This document shows positions 8,520 to 17,963 of a stretch of 64,000 bases of DNA, in pieces. The notes under the pieces are model-generated. The model was given only the letters and a program-made list of their open reading frames with translations. It made no database searches and was not told where the DNA came from. The stretch comes from Actinocatenispora thailandica (GTDB taxonomy: Bacteria; Actinomycetota; Actinomycetes; Mycobacteriales; Micromonosporaceae). How positions within the stretch are numbered: the first letter of the stretch is position 1; the number at the start of each line of letters is the position of its first letter. The position numbers and the translations under genes were made by a program. The stretch lies in the NCBI RefSeq assembly GCF_016865425.1, contig NZ_AP023355.1, positions 3,718,198 through 3,782,197 of the forward strand. The letters are read 5' to 3'.

Positions 8520-9395
8520 ATGCAGACCCGTACCCTCGTCTCGCCGACCCGGCTGCACCGCCCCGGCGCCAAAGCGGCGTACTGGATCGTGCTCGGCGCG
8601 GTGATCGTGCTGTTCACCCTGGTGTTCATCGGCCCGCTGTACTGGATGGTGACCGGCGGGCTCAAGACCGCGCAGGAGACCGCGCAGGCGCCGCCGACCT
8701 GGTGGCCGGCGCACCCCGATCCGGGCAACTACGCCACCGCGTGGAGCCAGCTGTCGCTCGGCCGGCTGCTCGCCAACACCGTGCTGTACGCGGCCGGGGC
8801 GCTCGCGTTCCAGCTGGTGTTCGACGTGGCCGCGGCGTACGCGCTGTCCAAGCTGCGGCCGGTGCTGGGCAACGTGGTGCTCGCCGCGATGATCGGCACC
8901 CTGATGATCCCGGCCACCGTGCTGATCGTCCCGCAGTACCTGACCGTGCTGGACCTGCCGATCCTGCACGCGAACCTGCTCAACACGCCGTGGGCGATCT
9001 GGCTGCCGTCGGTGACCAACGCGTTCAACATCTTCCTGCTGAAGCGGTTCTTCGACGCGGTACCGGAGGAGTTGCTCGCCGCGGGTGCGATCGACGGCGC
9101 CGGCCCGATCCGCACGCTGTGGTCGATCGTGCTGCCGATCTCGCGCCCGATCCTCGGCGTGGTCAGCATCTTCGCGGTCACCAACGTGTGGAAGGACTTC
9201 CTCTGGCCACTGCTCGCCGAAGCGGACCCGGCCAGGCAACCGCTCAACGTCGGGATCTACTCGCTGTCCCAGAACGTGCCGCAGAACATCCTGATCGCCG
9301 CGCTCGCCATCGCCGCCGCACCGACCGTGGTGATCTTCCTGATCTTCCAACGCAACATCATGTCGGGCCTGGCCGCCGGCAGCCTCAAGGGCTGA
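8520..9395 (+). CDS. Sugar ABC transporter permease (MalG/CUT1 type)
   Basis: A 291-residue permease that pairs with the preceding MalF-like protein. It has six predicted transmembrane helices and an EAA loop, ELLAAGAIDGAGPIRTLWSIVLPISRP. The C-terminus GLAAGSLKG is typical of MalG-type subunits. The ATG at 8520 is preceded by GGAGAGCCG, giving tight coupling with the upstream permease. The alternative longer frame upstream is a shadow of that permease. Confidence 0.93.
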   Translation: MQTRTLVSPTRLHRPGAKAAYWIVLGAVIVLFTLVFIGPLYWMVTGGLKTAQETAQAPPTWWPAHPDPGNYATAWSQLSLGRLLANTVLYAAGALAFQLVFDVAAAYALSKLRPVLGNVVLAAMIGTLMIPATVLIVPQYLTVLDLPILHANLLNTPWAIWLPSVTNAFNIFLLKRFFDAVPEELLAAGAIDGAGPIRTLWSIVLPISRPILGVVSIFAVTNVWKDFLWPLLAEADPARQPLNVGIYSLSQNVPQNILIAALAIAAAPTVVIFLIFQRNIMSGLAAGSLKG

Positions 9396-9453
9396 CCCGC
9401 GCCGACCCCGCATCGCACGCGGCACCCGCCGCCGTACAACGAGGAGAACCAAC

Positions 9454-11073
9454 ATGCCCGAGACGTCCGACCGGTGGTGGCGGCACGCGGTGATCTACCA
9501 GGTGTACCCGCGCAGCTTCGCCGACGGCACCGGCGACGGGATCGGTGACCTCGCCGGGATCCGGACCCGGCTGCCCTACCTCGCCGAGCTCGGTGTCGAC
9601 GCCCTGTGGTTCAGCCCGTGGTACCCGTCGCCGATGGCCGACGCCGGGTACGACATCGCCGACCATCGCGACATCGACCCGGTCTTCGGTACCCTCGCCG
9701 ACGCCGAGGCGCTGCTCGGCGAGGCGCATCAGGCGGGCCTGCGCTGCATCGTGGACGTGGTGCCGAACCACTGCTCGACCGCTCACCCGTGGTTCGCCGA
9801 GGCGGTGCAGGCCGGGCCGGGCTCGGCCGCGCGGGAGCTGTTCTGGTTCCGGCCCGGCCGGGGCGCGGACGGCGAGCTGCCGCCCAACGACTGGCAGTCC
9901 ATCTTCGGCGGCCCGGCGTGGACCCGCACGACCAACCCGGACGGCACCGGCGGCGAGTGGTACCTGCACCTGTTCGCCCCCGAGCAGCCCGACTTCAACT
10001 GGGGCAACCCGAAGGTACGGGAGGAGTTCGAGTCGATCCTGCGGTTCTGGCTGGACCGCGGGGTGGACGGGATCCGGATCGACTCGGCGGCGCTGCTGTG
10101 CAAGGACCCGGCGCTGCCGGACTTCGGTGCCGGCGACCCCGACCCGTACACCGACCGGGACGAGCTGCACGAGATCTACCGGTCCTGGCGGCGGATCACC
10201 GACCGGTACCGCGACCGGGCGCTGATCGGCGAGATCTGGCTGCCCGACACCGAACGCTTCGCCCGGTACCTGCGGCCGGACGAGCTGCACCAGGCGTTCA
10301 ACTTCGACTTCCTCGGCTGCCACTGGGACGCGGCGGCGCTGCGCGGCTGCATCGACGACACCCTCGCCGCGCACCGGCCGGTCGACGCGCCGGCGACCTG
10401 GGTGCTGTCCAACCACGACGTGGTCCGGCACGTCACCCGGTACGGCCGGGCCGACACCTCGTTCGCCCTGGACCACCGGCAGCACCGGGCCCCGAGCGAC
10501 CGCGCTCTCGGTACCCGCCGGGCCCGGTCCGCCGCGCTGCTGTCGCTGGCGCTGCCCGGTGCCGCCTACGTCTACCAGGGCGACGAGCTGGGCCTGCCGG
10601 AGGTCGAGGAGCTGTCCGACGAGGTGCGCCAGGACCCGATGTTCCACCGATCCGGCGGTACCGACGTGGGCCGGGACGGCTGCCGGGTACCGCTGCCGTG
10701 GGCCGGCCGGCGACCACCGTACGGCTTCTCCCCCGCCGGATCGGACGCCACGCCGTGGCTGCCGCAGCCGGCCGGCTGGGCGCCGCTGACCGCGCAGGCG
10801 CAGCGCGACGACCCCGCCTCGATGCTGACCCTGTACCGGCGAGCGTTGGCGATCCGCCGCGACAGCCCGGAGCTGCGGGACGAGCGGTTCGACTGGCTCG
10901 ACACGCGGCCCGGGGTGCTGGCGTTCCGCCGCGGTGACGGCTTCGGCTGCGTGGTCAACCTCGCCGCGCACCCGGCCCCGCTGCCCAGCCACGTGGCGGT
11001 CCTGCTCGCCAGCGCACCGCTGGCCGGCGGGTTGCTGCCCCCCGACACCGCGGCCTGGCTGCGACTGCGCTGA
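9454..11073 (+). CDS. GH13 alpha-glucosidase (intracellular)
   Basis: A 539-residue glycoside hydrolase family 13 enzyme of the alpha-glucosidase/oligo-1,6-glucosidase group. The N-terminal WWRHAVIYQVYPRSFADGTGDGIGDLAGI motif is diagnostic. Catalytic residues are visible as Asp210 (GIRIDS), Glu260 (LIGEIW) and Asp322 (SNHD). No signal peptide is present, so it acts on imported oligosaccharides in the cytoplasm. It follows the two permeases by about 58 bp with a GAGGAG ribosome site, and a secreted glucanase follows it. The bond specificity could be alpha-1,4, alpha-1,3 or alpha-1,6 and cannot be decided from the sequence. Confidence 0.93.
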   Translation: MPETSDRWWRHAVIYQVYPRSFADGTGDGIGDLAGIRTRLPYLAELGVDALWFSPWYPSPMADAGYDIADHRDIDPVFGTLADAEALLGEAHQAGLRCIVDVVPNHCSTAHPWFAEAVQAGPGSAARELFWFRPGRGADGELPPNDWQSIFGGPAWTRTTNPDGTGGEWYLHLFAPEQPDFNWGNPKVREEFESILRFWLDRGVDGIRIDSAALLCKDPALPDFGAGDPDPYTDRDELHEIYRSWRRITDRYRDRALIGEIWLPDTERFARYLRPDELHQAFNFDFLGCHWDAAALRGCIDDTLAAHRPVDAPATWVLSNHDVVRHVTRYGRADTSFALDHRQHRAPSDRALGTRRARSAALLSLALPGAAYVYQGDELGLPEVEELSDEVRQDPMFHRSGGTDVGRDGCRVPLPWAGRRPPYGFSPAGSDATPWLPQPAGWAPLTAQAQRDDPASMLTLYRRALAIRRDSPELRDERFDWLDTRPGVLAFRRGDGFGCVVNLAAHPAPLPSHVAVLLASAPLAGGLLPPDTAAWLRLR

Positions 11074-11191
11074 CGCAGCCGGCCGCGGCACCACGCCCGG
11101 CCCTGCCGGGCCGGCACGAATCCACAGTGGACGGAGGTGAGGCGACCGCCAGTTCGCGAGAGACGTACGGACCAACCGGAAGGGTCATGTC

Positions 11192-13450
11192 ATGTCAGCA
11201 ATCTCGCCCCGTCACACCAGAGTCGTCCCGCGCCGGCTGTGCACCGGCCTCGCCGCGGTCGGACTCGCCGCGCTCGGGCTGGCCGTACCGGCCGGTGCCG
11301 CCGCGGCGCACCCACACCCGCACCCGCATCCGCTGCGCCCCACCGCGGACGCACCCGCCGGCGTCGGCGCCGACGTCCCGTTCACCGAGTACGAGGCGGA
11401 GGCGGCGGACACCACCGGCACCGTCATCGGGCCGGACCACACCCAGGGCACCGTCGCGTCGGAGGCGTCCGGGCGCGAGGCGGTGCAGCTCGCCGCCGGC
11501 CAGCACGTGCAGTTCACCCTCGCCGCCGCCGCGAACGCGGTCGACGTCAGCTACCACCTCGCCCGCGGCGCCGCCGGCACCCTCTCGGTGTACGTGGGCG
11601 ACAGCAAGGTCGGCACGCTGTCGCTCGACGCGAAGTACACCTACCTGGACACCGGAAACATCACCGGCAGCAAGACGCACCACTTCTTCGACGACGCCCG
11701 GCTGCTGCTGGGCACCACCGCCGCGGCCGGCGACACGGTACGGCTGCAGGTCGACAGCGGCGACGTGCCGACCACCGTCGACGTCGCCGACTTCGAGAAC
11801 GTCGGTGCGCCGATCGGCGCGCCCGCCAACTCGCTGTCGGTCACCGACTCCCCCTACCACGCCGATCCGACCGGCGCCGCGGACGCCACCAGCGCCATCA
11901 ACCAGGCGCTCGCCGACGCCCGCAGTCAGGGCAGGTCGGTGTACCTGCCGGCCGGCACCTACCGCACCAGCGGCCCGCTGCAGGCCCACGGGCTGACCCT
12001 GACCGGCGCCGGCCCCTGGTACTCGGTGCTGCACGGCTCGCACCTGATCGACGCGTCGAGCTCGCCCGGCGCGACCACCCTGTCGCACTTCGCCGCGATC
12101 GGCGAGATCACCACCCGCAGCGGCAGCTCCGCCAACAGCTTCGTCAACGGCAGCCTCGGCGCCGGCTCCACCGTCGACGACGTGTGGATCCAGCACCAGG
12201 AGGTCGGGATCTGGCTGATGGGGTCGGGCAACACCAACCTGACCATCGAGCACAACCGGATCCTGGACAACACCGCCGACGGCATCAACCTCAACGGCAC
12301 CGTCACCGGCTCGACGATCACCGACAACTTCATCCGCAACACCGGTGACGACGGGATCGCGCTGTGGTCGCTGTACGCCGCCGACGCGAACGACACCATC
12401 AGCCACAACACGGTGATCCAGCCCAACCTGGCCAACGGCATCGCGCTGTACGGCGGAACCGACCTGACGGCGTCGGACAACCTGGTCGCCGACACCAACG
12501 CGCTCGGCTCCGGCATCGCGGTGTCCAACCAGCAGTTCATCGCCGGGCAGGGATTCTCGCCGCTGGCCGGCACCATCGCGCTGACCGGCAACTACCTGCT
12601 GCGCACCGGCGCGCTCAACCCCAACTGGCAGCACCCGATGAGCGCCATCCGCTTCGACGCCTACGACTACCCCATCGACGCGGACGTGCGGCTGACCGAC
12701 ACCCGGATCGTGGACAGCCCGTACTCGGCGATCGAGGTGGTCGGCGGCGCCGGCGACGGCAAGCAGGTGACCGGGCTGACCGTGCAGGACACCACGGTAC
12801 GCAACGTGGGCACCGTCGTGCTGCAGGCCGAGACCGGCGGTTCCGGTACGTTCACCGGAGTCACGGCGACCGGGGTCGGCGTGGACGGCGTCTACAACTG
12901 CCCGTACCCGACCGGCGGGTCGTCGTTCGCCATCACCGACGGTGGCGGCAACTCCGGCTGGGACACCACCTGGGGCGACTGCTCGACCTGGCCGCAACCC
13001 GGCGACGACGGCGGCAACCCGCCGCCGCCCGACGGCAACCTCGCCGCCGGCCGCCCGGTCACCGCCAGCGGCCACACCGACGTGTACACGCCGGGCAACG
13101 CGGTCGACGGTGACGCCGGCAGCTACTGGGAGTCGATCGACAACGCGTTCCCGCAGTGGCTGCAGGTCGACCTGGGCGCCGCGACCAGCGTGTCGCGGAT
13201 CGTGCTGAAGCTGCCGCCGTCGACCGCGTGGGCGGCGCGTACCCAGACCCTGTCGGTCACCGGCTCGACCGACGGCTCGTCGTTCGACACCGTGGTCGGC
13301 TCCGCCGGGTACCGGTTCGACCCGGCGACCGGCAACCAGGTCACGATCGCCTTCGACCCGGCGAACGTCCGTTACCTGCGGTTGACGTTCACCGCCAACA
13401 CCGGCTGGCCGGCCGGGCAGGCATCCGAGTTCGAGGTGTACGCCAGCTGA
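11192..13450 (+). CDS. Secreted modular GH87-like alpha-1,3-glucanase/mycodextranase with CBM and discoidin domains
   Basis: A 752-residue exported protein. It has a signal peptide to about residue 37, a short His-Pro run, and a CBM35/CBM6-like beta-sandwich at about 48-205 (starting FTEYEAEAADTTG). A right-handed beta-helix spans about 210-600, followed by a Pro/Gly linker and a C-terminal F5/8 discoidin (CBM32) domain at about 615-752. In the helix, Asp363 (ADGIN) and Asp386-Asp387 (TGDDGIALW) are 23-24 residues apart. That is the spacing I recall for the three catalytic Asp of GH87 alpha-1,3-glucanases. It is the last gene of the LacI/ABC/GH13 cluster and so is the probable depolymerase that feeds it. 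A pectate-lyase-superfamily enzyme is the alternative. Confidence 0.75.
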   Translation: MSAISPRHTRVVPRRLCTGLAAVGLAALGLAVPAGAAAAHPHPHPHPLRPTADAPAGVGADVPFTEYEAEAADTTGTVIGPDHTQGTVASEASGREAVQLAAGQHVQFTLAAAANAVDVSYHLARGAAGTLSVYVGDSKVGTLSLDAKYTYLDTGNITGSKTHHFFDDARLLLGTTAAAGDTVRLQVDSGDVPTTVDVADFENVGAPIGAPANSLSVTDSPYHADPTGAADATSAINQALADARSQGRSVYLPAGTYRTSGPLQAHGLTLTGAGPWYSVLHGSHLIDASSSPGATTLSHFAAIGEITTRSGSSANSFVNGSLGAGSTVDDVWIQHQEVGIWLMGSGNTNLTIEHNRILDNTADGINLNGTVTGSTITDNFIRNTGDDGIALWSLYAADANDTISHNTVIQPNLANGIALYGGTDLTASDNLVADTNALGSGIAVSNQQFIAGQGFSPLAGTIALTGNYLLRTGALNPNWQHPMSAIRFDAYDYPIDADVRLTDTRIVDSPYSAIEVVGGAGDGKQVTGLTVQDTTVRNVGTVVLQAETGGSGTFTGVTATGVGVDGVYNCPYPTGGSSFAITDGGGNSGWDTTWGDCSTWPQPGDDGGNPPPPDGNLAAGRPVTASGHTDVYTPGNAVDGDAGSYWESIDNAFPQWLQVDLGAATSVSRIVLKLPPSTAWAARTQTLSVTGSTDGSSFDTVVGSAGYRFDPATGNQVTIAFDPANVRYLRLTFTANTGWPAGQASEFEVYAS

Positions 13451-13462
13451 CCGGAACCCGGT

Positions 13463-13494
13463 CCGGGCCCGTCCGAAGCATCGGACGGGCCCGG
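13463..13494. terminator. Bidirectional terminator
   Basis: A perfect 14-bp GC stem (463-476 with 481-494 of the 13 kb block) with an AGCA tetraloop lies between the convergent GH87-like gene and the amidase gene. Confidence 0.8.
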
Positions 13495-13510
13495 TACCAC
13501 CCCAGGTCGG

Positions 13511-14386
13511 TCAGCCGCAGTGGCTCCAGCTGCTGGTCCAGGACGAGCTCTGGTAGCTGCCGCCCCACTTGACGCAGGCCGACGGCGCGTACTTGCGCAC
13601 CGGCCCGGCATACGAGGTGTAGCTGCCGTTGTCGGATCCGGAGGTGCCGTTCTGCACCGCGAGGTGGGCACCCATCGACTTCGACCCGTACGCGTTGTGC
13701 GCCAGCGTCACCACGCAGTTCTTCTTGGTCGAGCCGTTCCACGACAGGTAGATCGTCGCGTAGCCGAGGTTGTGCATCCCGATGTAGTAGTAGCCGGAGC
13801 CGCACACCGTGGTCGGCGCGTAGGTGTTCGGATGGCCGGCGGTGTGGTCGTTGACGATCTTGTTGTAGCGGTACGCACCGTAGCCGGTGTGCGCGCTCAG
13901 GCTCCACTTGTAGTGCAGCATGTCGTTGGTCGGGTTGGCCTCCTCGATCACCCAGAAGGTGCCCGCGCTCTTGTCGATCCACTTCTCGAAGATCGCGGTG
14001 TGGTTGTTCGGGTCGTCGAGGATGTCGCCCGCCATCAGGTTGCTCTTGGAGATCTTCGTACTGACGTCCGGCAGGGTCCACGTGGTCCGGCTGGAGCTGA
14101 GGTGCCAGGCCATCGAGACGAACCCGGAGCAGTCCTGCCGGTACGTCTTGCTGTGACTGGGATCGGTGTGGTAAGAGGTCTGGCTGTACTGGACGTTCTT
14201 GTCCAGCCAGTCACGGGCCCGCGCGATCACCTCGGAGCGGGTGATGCTCCCGCCGATCGAGGACGCGTGCGCCGCGGTGGTGGCGACCGGCGACACGACC
14301 GCGAAGAACGACGCGGCCAGCGTGCCGAGCACCGCGAGGACCAGGACGCGGGCGGTCAGGGTGCGAGGATGTGCGGATTCAGGCAT
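13511..14386 (-). CDS. Secreted NlpC/P60-like (CHAP/amidase fold) hydrolase
   Basis: A 291-residue exported protein. A hydrophobic signal segment at residues 12-38 ends near AAHA. The papain-like core has QDCSGFVSMAW with nucleophile Cys86 and NNHTAIFEKW with candidate His129, followed by WVIEEANP. The fold suits cell-wall peptide or amide hydrolysis outside the cell. The ATG at 14386 is preferred over the GTG at 14392 because AGGAG is 9 nt upstream of the ATG and only 3 nt from the GTG. The C-terminal 100 residues, rich in Ser, Tyr and Trp with paired Cys, are unassigned and may bind the wall. It is divergent from the NB-ARC gene. Confidence 0.75.
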   Translation of the reverse strand: MPESAHPRTLTARVLVLAVLGTLAASFFAVVSPVATTAAHASSIGGSITRSEVIARARDWLDKNVQYSQTSYHTDPSHSKTYRQDCSGFVSMAWHLSSSRTTWTLPDVSTKISKSNLMAGDILDDPNNHTAIFEKWIDKSAGTFWVIEEANPTNDMLHYKWSLSAHTGYGAYRYNKIVNDHTAGHPNTYAPTTVCGSGYYYIGMHNLGYATIYLSWNGSTKKNCVVTLAHNAYGSKSMGAHLAVQNGTSGSDNGSYTSYAGPVRKYAPSACVKWGGSYQSSSWTSSWSHCG

Positions 14387-14514
14387 GTGCACCAGCTCCT
14401 ACGAACGAGAGAACTGCCCGAACGGGGCTGGCACCCAGGCAACCAGGCTCCTAGAGTCCGGGGCTAGGTCTTCGGATGAACCCGGACGGATCCGTACGAC
14501 GGCGGAGGTGGCGC

Positions 14515-16872
14515 GTGCCCAGCCCAGCCGCGGCCCCGCAACACCGGCCGGCGCCCGACACCGCCGTCGGCGACGCCTTGGACGAACTCGCCGCGGTCGC
14601 CGGCGTCGCCGGATTGGCCCGGGCGCTGCATCGCGCCAAGTTGACCGCCGGCAACCCGTCCTTCGCGCAGCTGGCCAAGCGCTGCGGCCTGCCGCGATCC
14701 ACGATCGCCGACGCGTTCAGCGCGCAACGCGCGCATCCGCCGGCGCTGTCGGTACTGCGGCACACGCTGCTGGCTCTCGACGTCGACCCGGCGCAACTGC
14801 CCTGCTGGGAGGCCGCCTGGCGGCGGGCCAGCAGCGCCGAGGAACCCGACGAGCCGCGGCCGGCCGAACCGCCGGTGCCGCGGCAGTTGCCGGCCGACGT
14901 GCCCGGCTTCGTCGGACGCGAGCGCGCGCTGGCCACCCTCGACGCGGTGTCGACCGCGCCGGACACCGCCCGGCTGGCGCTGGTCTGCGGCATGGGCGGG
15001 GTCGGCAAGACCGGGCTGGTCAGCCACTGGGCGCATCGGGTGGCCGACCGGTTCCCGGACGGCCAGCTCTGGATCGACCTGCACGGCTTCGACGGCGGCG
15101 ATCCGGTGACCCCGGCAGCCGCCTCGGGCCAGCTGCTGCGCAGCCTGCTGCCGGCCGACGCGCCGATCCCCGGCGGCACACCCGAACGGGCCGCGCTGGC
15201 GCGCAGCCTGCTCGCCGGCCGGCGGATGCTGCTGGTGCTGGACAACGCCCACTCGGCCGACTGCGTGCGCGCCCTGCTGCCCGGTGACGCCGCCTGCATG
15301 ACGGTGGTCACCAGCCGCAACGCGCTGGCCGGGCTGGTCGCCCGGGACGGCGCGACCCGGATCGTGGTCAAGCCGCTGGCCCCCGGCGAGGCCACCACGC
15401 TGCTCGCCGGTGTACTCGGTGCGCAGCCGGACGACCAGCGGTCGCTGCTGACCGACCTCGCCGCCCGCTGCGGCCGGTTGCCGCTGGCGATGCGGGTCGC
15501 GGCCGAGCTGGTCACCGCCCAGCCCGGCTTCCGGGTCGCGGACCTGATCCGCGACCTCGAAGCGCACGGCGCGCTCGCCTACCTGGACGCGACCGCCGAT
15601 TCCGACACCTCGCTGCGGGCGGTCTTCGCGGCATCCTGCGCCCGGTTGCCCGCCGACGCCGGCCAGGCCTTCCGGCTGCTGGGCAGCTACCCGGGCCGCG
15701 ACCTGGACGTGCACACCATGGCGGCACTGACCGCCGGTTCGCCGACCCGGGCCCGCCAGCTGCTGAACGTGCTGGCGCGCAGCCACCTGGTCGAGCCGGC
15801 GGCCCACGGCCGGTACACCATGCACGACCTGACCTGGGCGTACGCCGGGGAACTCGCTGCCGGCGCGGACGACGCGCCGGACCGGCTGCTCGACTACTAC
15901 GTCGCCGCCGCGGCCGAGGCACGGCGGGCGGCGTTCCCGGACGACCGGCGCGACGTGCCGCCGCCGTCGCCGGCACCGCCGACCCCCGGCATCGGCACCG
16001 CCGCCGAGGCACTCGCCTGGTACGACGCGGAGCTGCCCAACATCTGCGCCGCCCTGCACCGGCCGGGCAGCGCGACCGGGCACGTGCTGGCCCTCACCAC
16101 CCTGCTCGACCAGTACCTGAGCCAGCGGGGGCACTGGTCCGAGGCGCTCGACGTGCATCGCCTCGCGCACGCCCGGGCCGAGGCGATCGGCGACCGGATC
16201 GGCGCCGCCCGCGCCCGCGCCCGGCTCGGCCGCACCCTGTGCCAGCTCGGACACTACGACGAGGCGTACCAGCAGCTCACGCAGGCCCGGGAGGTGCTGT
16301 CGGAGGCCGACCGCGCGGCGGAGGCGGCGACCAGCACGCTGGGGATCGCCGCCGGCAAGCTCGGCGCATACGACGAGGCCGCCGAGCTGCACCGGGAGCA
16401 GATCGACGAGCACACCCGCTGCTACGGGCTCACCCCGCCGCTGGGGCGGCACTGGGCGAACCTGAGCTTCGCGCTCGCCCGGCTCGGCGAGCTGGACCAG
16501 GCGGAGGCAGCGCTGCACCAGGCGCTGACCGTCTCGCGCGGCACCAACGACCTGCGGGACGAATGCTCGGTGTACGAGAACCTCGCGGTGGTCCATCTGC
16601 GCCGGCGCAACTTCGCCGTAGCGCTGCGGTGGGCCGAACGCGCGGTGCGGATGTTCGAGTCGCTGCCCGGTTACCTCGACCTGATCACCGCGCTGAACAC
16701 GTACGGGTTCGCGCTGGCCGGCGTGGGCCGGCGGGACGAGGCGCTGGCGCGCCACACCCGGGCGCTGCGGTTGTGCGAGCGCATCGGCGACCGGTTCGAG
16801 GTCAGGCGGGCGCTGGACGGCATCCGGGCGCTGGACGGCAGCGCCCAGCCGACCGGTACCGATTCCGGGTAG
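14515..16872 (+). CDS. AfsR-like NB-ARC/TPR regulator lacking a SARP domain
   Basis: A 785-residue STAND protein. An N-terminal HTH-like segment (about 20-115) contains FAQLAKRCGLPRSTIADAF. It is followed by NB-ARC with Walker A GMGGVGKT (Lys165), LVLDNAH Walker B and GRLPLAMRVAAELV. The C-terminal half is TPR repeats (GRTLCQLGHYDEAYQQL, NLSFALARLGELDQAEAAL and similar). The GTG at 14515 is chosen because GGAGG lies 7 nt upstream. The in-frame ATG at 14476 has no such site. Such proteins regulate secondary metabolism or sense ligands through TPRs. No target is apparent. Confidence 0.87.
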   Translation: MPSPAAAPQHRPAPDTAVGDALDELAAVAGVAGLARALHRAKLTAGNPSFAQLAKRCGLPRSTIADAFSAQRAHPPALSVLRHTLLALDVDPAQLPCWEAAWRRASSAEEPDEPRPAEPPVPRQLPADVPGFVGRERALATLDAVSTAPDTARLALVCGMGGVGKTGLVSHWAHRVADRFPDGQLWIDLHGFDGGDPVTPAAASGQLLRSLLPADAPIPGGTPERAALARSLLAGRRMLLVLDNAHSADCVRALLPGDAACMTVVTSRNALAGLVARDGATRIVVKPLAPGEATTLLAGVLGAQPDDQRSLLTDLAARCGRLPLAMRVAAELVTAQPGFRVADLIRDLEAHGALAYLDATADSDTSLRAVFAASCARLPADAGQAFRLLGSYPGRDLDVHTMAALTAGSPTRARQLLNVLARSHLVEPAAHGRYTMHDLTWAYAGELAAGADDAPDRLLDYYVAAAAEARRAAFPDDRRDVPPPSPAPPTPGIGTAAEALAWYDAELPNICAALHRPGSATGHVLALTTLLDQYLSQRGHWSEALDVHRLAHARAEAIGDRIGAARARARLGRTLCQLGHYDEAYQQLTQAREVLSEADRAAEAATSTLGIAAGKLGAYDEAAELHREQIDEHTRCYGLTPPLGRHWANLSFALARLGELDQAEAALHQALTVSRGTNDLRDECSVYENLAVVHLRRRNFAVALRWAERAVRMFESLPGYLDLITALNTYGFALAGVGRRDEALARHTRALRLCERIGDRFEVRRALDGIRALDGSAQPTGTDSG

Positions 16873-16989
16873 CCCACGCGCACCCGGCCGGCCGGGCGCA
16901 ACCGTCCGGCAGCCGCACGGTCTCGCCGCGGTGAGCGGGCCGGCCGGAACCGCGCGGCTCGTGCGGCGCGGGGCGGCTGGCGTCGGCGG

Positions 16990-17805
16990 TCAGCACGCCG
17001 CGGGCGCGGCGCGGCGGCCGGCCCGGGCGGTCCAGCGGCCGTCGACCCGGTCGATCCGGACCGGATGGTCGAAGCAGGCACTGATGTGTTCGGTGGTGAG
17101 CGACTCGGCCACCGGCCCGGCCGCGACCAGCCGCCCGGCCCGAAGCAGTGCCGCATGGGTGGTGCTGGCCGGCAACTCCTCCAGGTGGTGCGTGACCAGC
17201 ACGGTGGCCAGCCGGGGATCGTTGTGCCGCAGCAGGTCCAGGCTCTCCAGCAGCTGCTCGCGGGCGGCCAGGTCGAGGCCGGTCGCCGGCTCGTCCAGCA
17301 GCAGCAGCTTCGGCTCGGCGACCAGGGCGCGGGCGATCAGCGCCCGGCCACGCTCGCCCTGCGACAGGGTCTGCCAGCGGGCGTCGATCCGGTGACCGAG
17401 ACCGAGATCGTCGACCAACCGACGTGCCCGCGCCGACTCGTCGTCGCTGGGCCGCCACCGCGGCACCAGCTCGATCGTGTTCGTCAGCCCGGTCAGTACC
17501 ACCTCGAACAACCGCAGCGGGGCACCGAGCGGGTGCCGCGGATCGACGTGCCCCAACCGGGTACGCAGCCAGCGCAGGTCGACGCGGCCCAGCAGCCGGC
17601 CGAGCACCTCGACGCTGCCCCGGGTCGGGTGCACCTGCGCGCCGAGCAGGCCGAGCATGGTGGACTTGCCGGCACCGTTGGCGCCCAGCAGCGCCCAGTG
17701 CTCGCCCTCCCGTACGGTCAGCGACACCGAGTCGAGCAGCAGGTTGCCGTTGCGGACCAGGTCCACCCCCGACATCCGCAGCACCGGCGCGTCCACCATC
17801 ACCAT
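16990..17805 (-). CDS. ABC transporter ATP-binding protein, stand-alone
   Basis: A 271-residue ATPase with intact motifs: Walker A GANGAGKST, a Q-loop region, signature LSQGERGR, Walker B LLLLDEPATGLD and H-loop VLVTHHLEE. It resembles the stand-alone ModF/iron-type ATPases with a short C-terminal extension. No permease gene is adjacent, so its partner is unknown. It might act in trans or as a soluble ABC protein. The start is at ATG 17805, with a second ATG at 17799 also possible. Confidence 0.87.
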   Translation of the reverse strand: MVMVDAPVLRMSGVDLVRNGNLLLDSVSLTVREGEHWALLGANGAGKSTMLGLLGAQVHPTRGSVEVLGRLLGRVDLRWLRTRLGHVDPRHPLGAPLRLFEVVLTGLTNTIELVPRWRPSDDESARARRLVDDLGLGHRIDARWQTLSQGERGRALIARALVAEPKLLLLDEPATGLDLAAREQLLESLDLLRHNDPRLATVLVTHHLEELPASTTHAALLRAGRLVAAGPVAESLTTEHISACFDHPVRIDRVDGRWTARAGRRAAPAAC

Positions 17806-17963
17806 GCCCGGCAACCTACGCCGGCGGCCGCGCGCCGATCCTGGCCCGGCGGCATGCTTCTCATCCCGTGATACCCGCCCGGTCGACCGCCCGCGGCGAG
17901 GTGGGCGTATGTCACGCATACCCCGGCCGACACCGGCGGATCCCGCTCGACGCAGTGCTGCGG

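Noticed and set aside
16990-17805. Heavy-metal or molybdate transporter with missing permease
   Set aside because: The ATPase motifs do not specify a substrate and no permease or binding protein is adjacent, so it was left as a stand-alone ATPase.
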